The notes under the pieces were generated by a model that saw nothing but the letters and a program-made list of their open reading frames with translations, did not search any database and was not told where the DNA came from. Shown here piece by piece: positions 1 to 8,120 of a stretch of DNA of 37,305 nucleotides. The DNA comes from a virus: positions 1 to 37,305 of the IMG/VR virus record IMGVR_UViG_3300044530_001708. The stretch is one strand, 5' to 3'. Each line of letters starts with the position of its first letter. Position 1 is the first letter of the stretch. Both the position numbers and the translations under genes were made by a program.

Positions 1-503
1 GGGTTTGCGGGATAAGCAGAATATTCTTCACAATTTGGATTGTTAGGGTCTAACTGATTATGTTCAGGATACATACATGCCGATGACGAGTAAAATACTT
101 TTTTAACTCCTTGTTCGACACATTCTTTAGCAACATTTAAGTTAATCATCGCCGAGTTATGCATAACATCCGCATCGTGTTCTCCTGTAAAAATATATCC
201 TGCACCACCCATATCTGCTGCAAGTTGATAAACTTCGTCAAACGAAGTTACTTCGGAATAAGGTTGTTTGAGATATGAAAATGGTATAATTTTATTTTCG
301 TAAGTTTCTACTCTAATAACTGCTTCCACATTTTTTGGGTCACGTAAATCGTAAGTTAAAAATTCATTACACATTTCTTCAGGTGTAAAATATTCGTGAC
401 TTTTTATGTCGACTACTCTTACGTAGTTACCTTCATCTTTTAATTTTTTTGCCAAGTGACCACCTATAAATCCGCCGCCACCAAGAATTAATATTTTTTT
501 CAT
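1..503 (-). CDS. GDP-mannose 3,5-epimerase-like NAD-dependent sugar epimerase (partial, 3' end outside window)
   Basis: This is the N-terminal 167 residues of an extended short-chain dehydrogenase that acts on nucleotide sugars. A Rossmann dinucleotide-binding loop, GGGGFIGG, lies at residues 8-15. QLAADMGG at 93-100 and FYSSSACMYPE at 137-147 are signatures of GDP-mannose 3,5-epimerase, which makes GDP-L-galactose and GDP-L-gulose. The catalytic Tyr-Lys pair is beyond the left edge. Between DLRD (52-55) and QLAADMGG there are about 20 more residues than I expect for the plant enzyme. The ATG at 501-503 lies two bases after the stop of the upstream gene, so it is the distal visible gene of the glycan operon. 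Another sugar-nucleotide epimerase of the same family is possible. Confidence 0.8.
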   Translation of the reverse strand, partial: MKKILILGGGGFIGGHLAKKLKDEGNYVRVVDIKSHEYFTPEEMCNEFLTYDLRDPKNVEAVIRVETYENKIIPFSYLKQPYSEVTSFDEVYQLAADMGGAGYIFTGEHDADVMHNSAMINLNVAKECVEQGVKKVFYSSSACMYPEHNQLDPNNPNCEEYSAYPAN

Positions 504-505
504 AA

Positions 506-886
506 TTAATATTCTACGTATTCTTTAACTTCTCTAATTTCAGAAGAAGTTCTTTCGTTTATTTCATTTTTTAATTTGAATCTTTTATCATTTGTGTGAT
601 ATACATTTCTTGAAAGTTCAATAAACTTTGAATTAAAAATTTTTTCAGTTTCAATAATTCTTAACATATCTTCAATCTCCCATAGTTTTGAATTAGTATC
701 AACTAACTCGTGGTATAATTTTGTTATTTCTTCATCGTTTAAATAATCTGAAGAGAAGTTATATAATAATTCAAATTCTTTATTAACGTACACCAATTTT
801 TCAAGGTTAGTTATTTTTATTTTTTTAACGTGAAGGATTGATAATTTGTCAATTAATTCTCCAACACTAACAGGTATTGTAATCAT
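506..886 (-). CDS. DUF6165 family protein
   Basis: This 126-residue protein matches my recollection of DUF6165. The N-terminus IPVSVGELIDKLSILHVKK resembles the family's (V/I)SxGELIDKxTILxIK pattern. LWEIEDMLR near residue 68 and the late VYHTNDKRFKLKNEIN stretch are also typical. It is mostly helical with no catalytic motif that I can see. Family members are often found in polysaccharide and glycosyltransferase loci, as here between an epimerase and a methyltransferase. The function is unknown. ATG at 884-886. Confidence 0.7.
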   Translation of the reverse strand: MITIPVSVGELIDKLSILHVKKIKITNLEKLVYVNKEFELLYNFSSDYLNDEEITKLYHELVDTNSKLWEIEDMLRIIETEKIFNSKFIELSRNVYHTNDKRFKLKNEINERTSSEIREVKEYVEY

Positions 887-888
887 AG

Positions 889-1473
889 TTATTTTTTTTT
901 AAAAATCATTATGGTTTTTAGAAACCAAGATGCAATTGCAGGTGAAACTGAATTACGTGCACTCATACTATCATTTTCCAAGTAGTCAAAACCTAAATCA
1001 TTCATTTTTAAAATAACTTCATCATTATTCATACAATTAACATGACCATCACCTAATTGACCAATGATGGCCCAAGACAATATTATTTTATTTGTAGTGA
1101 GTGATGTAATGTTATCTAAAAAAATTGATTCATATTGCTTTGGTATATGTTCACCAACTTCTAAACAAATTGTGTTGTATGCGTTATTTTTTAAATTGTC
1201 ATAATTTTTATAGTTTTTTATTGGGTTTGACAAATCCCAATTTTTAATAAATTTTAGACTTCCCTTTCTAACCTCACCTTCAAATCCGTGTAAGTTTGTG
1301 AATCCATTGTTATGTAAATTTTTAAGATAATCCCCAAAACCACATCCAAAATCAATTAATTGTTTATCCTTATCATCCTGTAGGTAATTTAAAATCCAAT
1401 TTGCTAAGCTTGGGTCATGCACATGGATTGCTTCTGTGTCATCTGATGTCCAATATCCTGTTTCTGTTATCAT
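889..1473 (-). CDS. class I SAM-dependent methyltransferase
   Basis: A 194-residue Rossmann methyltransferase. The SAM-binding motif I is LIDFGCGFGDYL at about residues 39-50, followed by the acidic end of strand 2 (HGFEGEV). LEVGEHIP near residue 104 is the motif IV/V region, and GQLGDGHVN follows the fourth strand. The substrate is not evident. Its position between sugar-modifying genes suggests methylation of a sugar or glycan intermediate, but this is inference. The ATG at 1471-1473 follows the stop of the upstream fusion gene at 1475-1477 by one base. No target-recognition domain of a DNA methyltransferase is seen. Confidence 0.75.
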   Translation of the reverse strand: MITETGYWTSDDTEAIHVHDPSLANWILNYLQDDKDKQLIDFGCGFGDYLKNLHNNGFTNLHGFEGEVRKGSLKFIKNWDLSNPIKNYKNYDNLKNNAYNTICLEVGEHIPKQYESIFLDNITSLTTNKIILSWAIIGQLGDGHVNCMNNDEVILKMNDLGFDYLENDSMSARNSVSPAIASWFLKTIMIFKKK

Positions 1474-1474
1474 T

Positions 1475-3235
1475 TTATTTTTTATAAAAAAGTTTATCGT
1501 TTTCTAAAGTTTCTCTCACTTCAAAATTATTCTCAATAAGAATAGTTTCCATGTCACCTAAAGAATTCCCATTATTTTCTGTTAAGTTTTTATCCCATTC
1601 AAGATAAATGTAAACATCGTTACAATTTTTAAGAAATCCTGTCATGCCCTCCAACACTTCTTTTTCAAATCCTTGAACGTCAATTTTAATAAATCCAATA
1701 TTAAGATTTTTATTTTTTTTAATCCAATCATCAAACGTGGTGCAATTAACTGTTTCTTCAATATAATTTTTACTAAATGACATATTACTTATTGCAACAT
1801 CTTTATTAAAAGATGTGTTGTCTGAACAATATGGTATGTAGATTGTTTCTTTTTTTGTTTTATTAGAAACTCCCATATTTACAATATTAAAATTATTACA
1901 TTTGTTTTCTTCTCTTCCTAATTCTAACAATTTTATATTCATTCGTACAGGTTCAAAACCGTATACTTCATATCCGTTTAGTGAGGATGGAATACTAAAT
2001 AAACCACAATTTGCACCAATATCAATAATAATTTTTGATTTATCTACCAAACTTATTAACTCTTGTAATTTACTATATTCTTTATATTCCTCATTTACAA
2101 CATTAGTTTTTTGGTAATAAAGATTTGTAAAATAATCGTAGTTATATATTACGTAATTTAGATTATAACTATTTTTAAATTCATATCTGTTTATACTTGT
2201 TGATATCTTATTATTTATTTTTTCAAAATATTTGTCGTAGTCAAAATCATCTTGTTTAATTTTTGTTTTATCAAAAATTTTAGATTTAATTTTTTTAGAA
2301 TCTCTTTCTGAAATATATTTTTCAAAATATTTTTCATAATCAAAATCTTTAAGGTTATTCACGTAATAGTGTTCACCAACAATTAATTTAAATTCGTTAG
2401 GGTCTTTATTACTACCATCAATATCGCTATGACTAACCCTTTGGTTTGCCATTCCTGGAGTAAAAGAATAACAATTTAACTTACTTTCAATTTTGGAGCA
2501 ATACACATGGTCAATTGCATAAGTGTCGGCAATGTTTTCATCAATCAATTTTAAAATTTTATCAATTGATTTTGGGTTAACCAAATAAGCATGTGTTGTA
2601 AATGCGCCATAAACTCTGTGGATATATTTTGTATCAGTTAATTCAAAATCACCTGAAGGGTTCCATCTATCTTTATGTTCATTCAAATGGTAGTACGATG
2701 ATAAAAAGAATATATCCCAATCTAAATTAAAGTTGTCTTCAATATACTTAAACCTGTCCAAAAAATCTTCACATAATTCAACATCATCTTCAAATATACC
2801 TAAAATTTTATTACTGTCATGTGTTTTAAGTAATTTATAGTGTGAAAGAAAACAACCCTTTTGACCTTTACTGTAAGCCTTTGGAAAATTAACATCATAT
2901 TCATTATCATCAACAATTGCGTCAAAAAATTCATAGTTTATATTAAACTTTGGTAAATGAGAGTTAATCCAATCCCTTCTATCATTTCTTTTTTTTAGAT
3001 TAATACATTTAAAATCTATATCATCTAATTTAATTTTATTAAATTTAGTCTTACTTGGGGGTAAATTTTCTAAAGAATCTATTTTTTTATTTAAAAACCA
3101 AGAAGCTTTTTTTAATTCTTCCAAATCATTAAAATCTTTATTTTTTGAATTTAAAATGTGAAACAATGAATTACCAACAGTGTATGACAAATTCCAATTC
3201 TCAATAACATCTATTATATTTTTATCTAAATTCAT
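1475..3235 (-). CDS. three-part fusion: degenerate DUF3310 domain + GT25-type glycosyltransferase + FkbM methyltransferase
   Basis: About 586 residues in three parts. Residues 1-57 resemble DUF3310 (VIENWNLSYTVGNSLFHI, then LEELKKASWFLNKKI) but lack the HPxHY opening. Residues about 75-290 look like glycosyltransferase family 25: CINLKKRNDRRDWI, KGCFLSHYKLL, then FEDDVEL near 148-154 as the acidic sugar-nucleotide/metal motif. Residues about 402-575 are an FkbM methyltransferase: IIIDIGANCGLFSIP, YGFEPVRMN, FIKIDVQGFEKEVLEG. A linker holds two copies of FDY(E/D)KYFEK. I chose the ATG at 3235, which makes an ATGA overlap with the upstream gene. A TTG at 3262 would also be in frame but overlaps that gene by 31 bases. 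The protein probably adds a sugar and methylates it or a neighbour. Confidence 0.8.
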   Translation of the reverse strand: MNLDKNIIDVIENWNLSYTVGNSLFHILNSKNKDFNDLEELKKASWFLNKKIDSLENLPPSKTKFNKIKLDDIDFKCINLKKRNDRRDWINSHLPKFNINYEFFDAIVDDNEYDVNFPKAYSKGQKGCFLSHYKLLKTHDSNKILGIFEDDVELCEDFLDRFKYIEDNFNLDWDIFFLSSYYHLNEHKDRWNPSGDFELTDTKYIHRVYGAFTTHAYLVNPKSIDKILKLIDENIADTYAIDHVYCSKIESKLNCYSFTPGMANQRVSHSDIDGSNKDPNEFKLIVGEHYYVNNLKDFDYEKYFEKYISERDSKKIKSKIFDKTKIKQDDFDYDKYFEKINNKISTSINRYEFKNSYNLNYVIYNYDYFTNLYYQKTNVVNEEYKEYSKLQELISLVDKSKIIIDIGANCGLFSIPSSLNGYEVYGFEPVRMNIKLLELGREENKCNNFNIVNMGVSNKTKKETIYIPYCSDNTSFNKDVAISNMSFSKNYIEETVNCTTFDDWIKKNKNLNIGFIKIDVQGFEKEVLEGMTGFLKNCNDVYIYLEWDKNLTENNGNSLGDMETILIENNFEVRETLENDKLFYKK

Positions 3236-3849
3236 ATATTTTTGTTTACCCAAGACTCCCAAACAAAGTCATATTTATAATTGATTTCAAATCCATTTCC
3301 TTTTAATCCCTCAAATATTTTTTCATAGTTTTCTTCATAATTTTCACAAAAGGTATGAAATTGTATTTGTAGGTATTTTACATTTTTTAAAAATCCTGTC
3401 TCAATCCAATTTAAAAGTAATGGATATTCTTCACATTCAATGTTAATTTGAATTAAGTCAATTTTATTTAAATTATATTTGGATATAAAATAACCAATGT
3501 CGTACGAATCAACACTAATTTTTCTTTTTGAAACTTCAATTGTTTCTGAAGTTGCACACCCATTAACATACAAGTTTATTTTTTTATTTGATGTTGATAT
3601 TGCAACTCCTTCAATGTTAACTTTTGGATTTTCACCAAAATTACGTGTTAACTCATAAACAAAATTAGGGACTGGTTCCACAATAATTAAGTTTGGATTA
3701 AACTTATCAATAATTTTTTTAGACCATACTCCAGTAAATCCACCAAGTTCAATTACTTGGGAATTAGAATCTAACGGATAATCAATAATTTTAATTTCAT
3801 CTCCTCTATCTCTTTCCCACATTTCTTGTGGGGTTAAAACATTTTCCAT
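3232..3849 (-). CDS. FkbM family methyltransferase
   Basis: A 205-residue SAM methyltransferase of the FkbM type. Motif I is VIELGGFTGVWSKKI at about 33-47. IIVEPVPNFVYEL marks the end of strand 2, and IDLIQINIECEEYPLLLNW near 134-152 is the family's conserved (D)xIKIDxEGxE region. FkbM relatives O-methylate sugars or small metabolites. It overlaps the downstream fusion gene by an ATGA, which points to coupled translation. That partner carries its own FkbM domain, so the operon has two diverged copies of this activity. ATG at 3847-3849. Confidence 0.75.
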   Translation of the reverse strand: MENVLTPQEMWERDRGDEIKIIDYPLDSNSQVIELGGFTGVWSKKIIDKFNPNLIIVEPVPNFVYELTRNFGENPKVNIEGVAISTSNKKINLYVNGCATSETIEVSKRKISVDSYDIGYFISKYNLNKIDLIQINIECEEYPLLLNWIETGFLKNVKYLQIQFHTFCENYEENYEKIFEGLKGNGFEINYKYDFVWESWVNKNI

Positions 3850-3854
3850 ATTTC

Positions 3855-4694
3855 TTATTGATTAATTCTTTTCCAAGTTATTGGTAATAACGCACTCCTA
3901 TCGTGTTGAGTGTATGCCGAACCAAACCAATCTTCTTCTTTAGGACAACAAACTATCTTATTTTTATTTTTACTTAAAAATGATGACCACCAAGAAAATG
4001 TACTATTTGCAATAACAAAATGTTGACATAAACTTTGTGATACGAAATCTGTTATATAGTCGCTGTCGTAATCAAAATAGACAACTGTAACTCCAAATTT
4101 TTCAAACTTACCAAAAATAAAATCTTTGGTGTCTTCGTTATCTGTAAAAATTAAAATTTCATCAATTTTAGTTTCATTTAAAATAAAATTTATTGCATTT
4201 TCATAATAGTTAAGTGACATTGTTGGGTGCCACTTTTCAAAACCCTTATGACCACCACCAGTTTTTCTATCATATACATCTCCCCACCTAACATGAACAC
4301 ATAATTTTATTGTGTCTTTGGACATTTTAGATAATGCTTTATCAATCCTTTCTTTAGAAAAAGATAATTCTTCAATTACCTCATTTTCAAATCCCTCAAG
4401 ATATTTCCACGATTGGAAAAATCCATTTATTTCCAAAAGACCTGAATTGCTAGGTATGTCGTGATATGCAAATGATGGTTCTTGGTGTGTTGATGATACA
4501 TTATGTTTAATATCATTTACTGATATTTTATTTTTTAAATTGGGAAACAAATCGCAGTGATCCCATTCTTTTGGGATGTAATATTCAACATTACGTTTCA
4601 TTGATTCTCCAACTACCGCACCAATTCTAAAAAGTTGATTTCCAAATCTACCTTTTTCATGGTGTAATATTTCGGTATTAGTTAGTCCTATCAT
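3855..4694 (-). CDS. GT11 alpha-1,2-fucosyltransferase-like protein (copy 1)
   Basis: A 279-residue GT-B fold enzyme of family GT11. RFGNQLFRIG at residues 16-25 is the N-terminal motif. HVRWGDVYDR at 134 onward corresponds to the HxRRxD GDP-sugar-binding motif, and NSTFSWWSSFLSKNKNK near the C-terminus is the third family motif. The second Arg of HxRRxD is Trp here, while the neighbouring copy at 5770-6591 keeps Arg-Arg. Activity with GDP-fucose or a related GDP-L-sugar is expected from the family, but the Trp makes this copy less certain. ATG at 4692-4694. Confidence 0.8.
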   Translation of the reverse strand: MIGLTNTEILHHEKGRFGNQLFRIGAVVGESMKRNVEYYIPKEWDHCDLFPNLKNKISVNDIKHNVSSTHQEPSFAYHDIPSNSGLLEINGFFQSWKYLEGFENEVIEELSFSKERIDKALSKMSKDTIKLCVHVRWGDVYDRKTGGGHKGFEKWHPTMSLNYYENAINFILNETKIDEILIFTDNEDTKDFIFGKFEKFGVTVVYFDYDSDYITDFVSQSLCQHFVIANSTFSWWSSFLSKNKNKIVCCPKEEDWFGSAYTQHDRSALLPITWKRINQ

Positions 4695-4708
4695 AATTTT
4701 GATATGTT

Positions 4709-5764
4709 TTAATTAAATTTATCGTATTTCTCTCTATATTCAATATTGTTATAATAATCTAACATTGATTTATAGTCCATAGCCAATAATTTATCACACA
4801 ATTTATGATTTTTGTCGTAATATTTATTATCCCCGTTACTAAATGGTGTTCTTGAATGTTCAAAATGATACACAAGATTATCTACTCTTGATACATTATA
4901 TTTTAAAGTTATAAACCTATTTTCTCTTTCTTGGTCTTCAGGTCCATATCCAATAAAATTTTCATTTTCTCCACCACATTTTCTATATTTTTTTGTATTT
5001 GCAAAAACACAATGACCATATTTTGACGTAAAAGTTTTTAGTAAATTAGTATCAATTGAATTTATATCAAAATTTATATTAAACTCATCCCTGTTAAAAC
5101 TTAAAGAAATTTCCCTTTGAAATTCACCATCACCGTAAGGATAAACAAAATCTGAATTACCATTAAGTATTAAATTTTGTGACTCAACGTAAGAGTCAAC
5201 AGGTAAAATAACGTCAATATCATAATTAACAACTACAGGTGTTTTTACAATATTTAACATTTCGTTTAATTGTTTTGTTCTGTGGTAGTAATCCAAATTA
5301 TCTTTTTGAAGAATGTGATTTATTTTTAAGTTTTTTAATGAACTAATAAAATCTAATTTACTTTCTTCTTTAGTTAATTCATGTATAATAACATTTGTTT
5401 TAAAATTTTTATTTAAAAACCCAAGTACACTTACAGCGTTATTATATCTGTCCTTGGATTCAACACAAACTGGAATAATAAATGTTGTTTTTGTTAAGTC
5501 TTTTACGTCAATATCTAACTCATCAGTTTCGTCTTGTAAAGTAAAATCATTATCTTCTAATTTTTGTATTTTTCTTTCAATATACCATAAAGATTTTTTT
5601 AAATCTTCTAACTCAGTATCAATACTTTTTTTACCCGCTCTTGAAATGTATTTTATTGCATTGCCAAGATGAAATCCTAAATCCCAAGATTCAATCACTT
5701 TAATGGCTTCATATGGATTATCTTCTCCACCATAATGTTCAGGATGATTTATTTGATTTTCCAT
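4709..5764 (-). CDS. fusion: DUF3310 domain + GT-A glycosyltransferase (Glyco_transf_7C-like)
   Basis: A 351-residue two-domain protein. Residues 1-70 are an intact DUF3310 domain: HPEHYGG at 7-13, LGNAIKYISRAGKK at 33-46 and LEDLKKSLWYIERKI at 52-66. DUF3310 is normally a short stand-alone phage protein, sometimes annotated as nucleotide-kinase related. Residues about 92-345 are a GT-A transferase: IIPVCVESKDRYNNA, a DxD in NYDIDVILP at 180-188, and GGENENFIGYGPEDQER at 264-280, which resembles the C-terminal domain of beta-4-galactosyl and polypeptide GalNAc transferases. It sits between the two GT11 genes. Sugar and acceptor are not evident. ATG at 5762-5764. Confidence 0.8.
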   Translation of the reverse strand: MENQINHPEHYGGEDNPYEAIKVIESWDLGFHLGNAIKYISRAGKKSIDTELEDLKKSLWYIERKIQKLEDNDFTLQDETDELDIDVKDLTKTTFIIPVCVESKDRYNNAVSVLGFLNKNFKTNVIIHELTKEESKLDFISSLKNLKINHILQKDNLDYYHRTKQLNEMLNIVKTPVVVNYDIDVILPVDSYVESQNLILNGNSDFVYPYGDGEFQREISLSFNRDEFNINFDINSIDTNLLKTFTSKYGHCVFANTKKYRKCGGENENFIGYGPEDQERENRFITLKYNVSRVDNLVYHFEHSRTPFSNGDNKYYDKNHKLCDKLLAMDYKSMLDYYNNIEYREKYDKFN

Positions 5765-5769
5765 TATGT

Positions 5770-6591
5770 TTATAATTTTATCATATTTTCTGTATATAAA
5801 TCATCGGTAATGTATGTTGAATACCCTGTACCGAGCCATTTGATTGGAGCGATGATTTTTTTATTTTTATTTTTTGATAAGTAACTACTCCACCAACTGA
5901 ATGAACTATTTGAGATTATGTGGTGGTCACATAGTGACATAACACATAAATCAACATAAGGTGATTTTGAATTAACAACAGTAAAGTTTTCGTCATTTCC
6001 CCAAACATTATTGCACCATTCGTAATCGTCAGAGCAAACTACAAAATGGTACTCATCTTTATTAAAATGTTCTATTGCGGGATTAAAGAAATCTAAACCT
6101 GTTAATGGATGATACGGATTAGGTACTGCGGCATCAGTTCTTCTAACATGAATTGACACTAATGTCTTATCTGTCTTTGGTAGGTATGATTTTGCTGATG
6201 TTATAATAGAATCTTTAAATTTTAAAATGTCCATTATTTTATCTGAACAATGTTTAAAATATTTTTCTGATTGTAGATAACCATTAACATCCGTGTTGTC
6301 TAAAATATTAAACAAGTTTTCATCAAAATGAAAAAATCTTTCACTAACTCTTTTCTCAATTATTAAATCATCAGTGAAAAATTTTTGGTCAATATCAAAA
6401 CATTCATTTATTTCAAAATATGCGACAAAAGTCTTGTTTTCTCTTGTTGATGATATGTTTATTTGTTTTAGATTTTTTTTAGGAAATAAAACTTCATAGT
6501 TTAATTTATCCCCAATTCCGATTAAAGATGCGAATTGGAATAGTTGATTACCAAATCTTCCATTGTCACCTATGTTACTACATGTTATCAT
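5770..6591 (-). CDS. GT11 alpha-1,2-fucosyltransferase-like protein (copy 2)
   Basis: A 273-residue GT11 enzyme. RFGNQLFQFASLIG lies at 12-25, the canonical HVRRTD at 148-153, and NSSFSWWSSYLSKNKNKK near residue 228. The C-terminal motif is nearly identical to that of the gene at 3855-4694, so the two look like paralogues that diverged elsewhere. The expected reaction is transfer of L-fucose, or another GDP-L-sugar, to a terminal sugar. ATG at 6589-6591, one to five bases from its neighbours on either side. Confidence 0.85.
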   Translation of the reverse strand: MITCSNIGDNGRFGNQLFQFASLIGIGDKLNYEVLFPKKNLKQINISSTRENKTFVAYFEINECFDIDQKFFTDDLIIEKRVSERFFHFDENLFNILDNTDVNGYLQSEKYFKHCSDKIMDILKFKDSIITSAKSYLPKTDKTLVSIHVRRTDAAVPNPYHPLTGLDFFNPAIEHFNKDEYHFVVCSDDYEWCNNVWGNDENFTVVNSKSPYVDLCVMSLCDHHIISNSSFSWWSSYLSKNKNKKIIAPIKWLGTGYSTYITDDLYTENMIKL

Positions 6592-6594
6592 AAT

Positions 6595-7413
6595 TTATTT
6601 TTTAAATGTTATCAACCAATGCCAACCAAGTATAGATTCTAAATAACTAAAAATGGATTTTGGTATAAGTTTAATTATAGTTTTTTTATTATAGTTATGT
6701 TTTATATAATCCTTAATTACATAGGGAAAAATATGGTCTTTTCTAACAGATGTAATTTTAAAATTATTATCTAATTCCAACAAGTTTATTAATTCTTTTT
6801 TAGTGTATGTAAATGCTACAGGACAATCTAATTGAGCTTCAGCGTAATATTGTATTGTTTTATTAAGGTTGAAATTAAATTTATACCCATTTCTAATGAA
6901 AAACTCAAATGTTTTCCATGAGTGTTTTGCATACATCATTATACGAACTTCAGTGTTTTCGTTCATATATTTTTTAATTTCGTCAAATACATTTTGTGGT
7001 GTTGGGGTATGATGAATAACTCCAAAAGAATATATTAAATCGTATTCTTCAATTGGAACAACTTTGGATAGTTCTTCAGCGTTTGCACAATAAAAATCGG
7101 CATTTAAACCAAAAATTTCAAACCTTTTTTTACACAATTCTAAAGACTTTTCAGATAACTCAACACATGTTAATTTAGCACCCGCTTTTGCAAAATTTAT
7201 TGAATCGGTACCTATACCACATCCAATTTCTAAAACTTTTTTTCCTTTCCACTTTTCAAATTCTGCAAATTCTGGTATGTGTGGTTCTACAAAATATTTA
7301 CGATGTTCTACGTCGTTAAAGTATTCTTTACTACCAATTTCTTTTTTTGAATGTCTAATATTACATGGTCTACTATTCCAATAATTTTTAACATCTTTTA
7401 CTGTTTTTGTCAT
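6595..7413 (-). CDS. class I SAM-dependent methyltransferase (Methyltransf_11-like)
   Basis: A 272-residue methyltransferase. [18 protein letters not shown] near residue 59 is motif [19 protein letters not shown] is the strand-2 acidic motif, and [19 protein letters not shown] is the post-IV motif common in small-molecule methyltransferases. The N-terminal segment ([14 protein letters not shown]) is a pattern I associate with natural-product and sugar methyltransferases. The substrate is unknown. It overlaps the upstream glycosyltransferase by an ATGA at 7410-7413, so it may methylate that enzyme's product. Confidence 0.75.
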   Translation of the reverse strand: MTKTVKDVKNYWNSRPCNIRHSKKEIGSKEYFNDVEHRKYFVEPHIPEFAEFEKWKGKKVLEIGCGIGTDSINFAKAGAKLTCVELSEKSLELCKKRFEIFGLNADFYCANAEELSKVVPIEEYDLIYSFGVIHHTPTPQNVFDEIKKYMNENTEVRIMMYAKHSWKTFEFFIRNGYKFNFNLNKTIQYYAEAQLDCPVAFTYTKKELINLLELDNNFKITSVRKDHIFPYVIKDYIKHNYNKKTIIKLIPKSIFSYLESILGWHWLITFKK

Positions 7414-8120
7414 ATTTTATTGTAAGGTGTTTTATTTCTAATTATGTTTACAATTGAATTTACCATTGGCATATTAACCTTATGGTCATTCAAAGGATTA
7501 TTTTCGTTATAAATGTAAGTTATTGTTGAAATATGTCTATAATGTTTTTCACCTGACATTTCAAACATTGGAAACATAAACGCCAAATCGCCTGCTACAC
7601 TCCAATAGTTTCCTTCAGAATCTTGTAAATCTTCTTCTTTAATTTTTTTCCATAACCAAGATTTCCATGTTCGTAAATGTGATAGAGTAAACCCTTGCTG
7701 TCTAATGTTATTAAAACTTGTGGGTGGTGTTGAAAATCCTTGAGAGCCATTACTATACTTAAATGAACCACTTGTCATCCAGACATTTTCATCTTGGTAA
7801 GTTTCATTAATTAATCCTAACACATTTGAATTTGGTAACCAATCATCCCCATCAATTTCAACACAAATTTCATCATCAGGAACATTAAGACCACGAATGA
7901 CTTGGTCATAATTCCCTGGTTGATACATCTTTGTTTTGTTTTCAATTAAAACAAATCTGTCATCCCCTTGTATTGTTTTTTTAATTATTTCAACCGTATT
8001 ATCAGTAGATAAATCATCTGTTATATAACAAGTAAAATCTTTAAATCTTTGAGTCATAATTGTCATCAAAGATTTTTCAATAAAGTTTTCGCAGTTATAT
8101 GATGTTGTTAAGATTATCAT
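7410..8120 (-). CDS. family 2 glycosyltransferase
   Basis: A 236-residue GT-A fold transferase. The opening [20 protein letters not shown], followed by [14 protein letters not shown], is the classical GT2 nucleotide-sugar binding start. The DxD region is [12 protein letters not shown] near residue 88. A short C-terminal part contains the [15 protein letters not shown] stretch. No membrane segment is seen, so it should act in the cytoplasm. The donor and acceptor cannot be read from the sequence. Its start codon overlaps the stop of the UDP-sugar dehydrogenase gene by one base. Confidence 0.8.
   Translation of the reverse strand: MIILTTSYNCENFIEKSLMTIMTQRFKDFTCYITDDLSTDNTVEIIKKTIQGDDRFVLIENKTKMYQPGNYDQVIRGLNVPDDEICVEIDGDDWLPNSNVLGLINETYQDENVWMTSGSFKYSNGSQGFSTPPTSFNNIRQQGFTLSHLRTWKSWLWKKIKEEDLQDSEGNYWSVAGDLAFMFPMFEMSGEKHYRHISTITYIYNENNPLNDHKVNMPMVNSIVNIIRNKTPYNKI

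Noticed and set aside
3236-3262. In-frame TTG start at 3262 for the DUF3310-GT25-FkbM fusion
   Set aside because: It would overlap the upstream FkbM gene by 31 bases. The ATG at 3235 gives the ATGA overlap seen throughout this operon.
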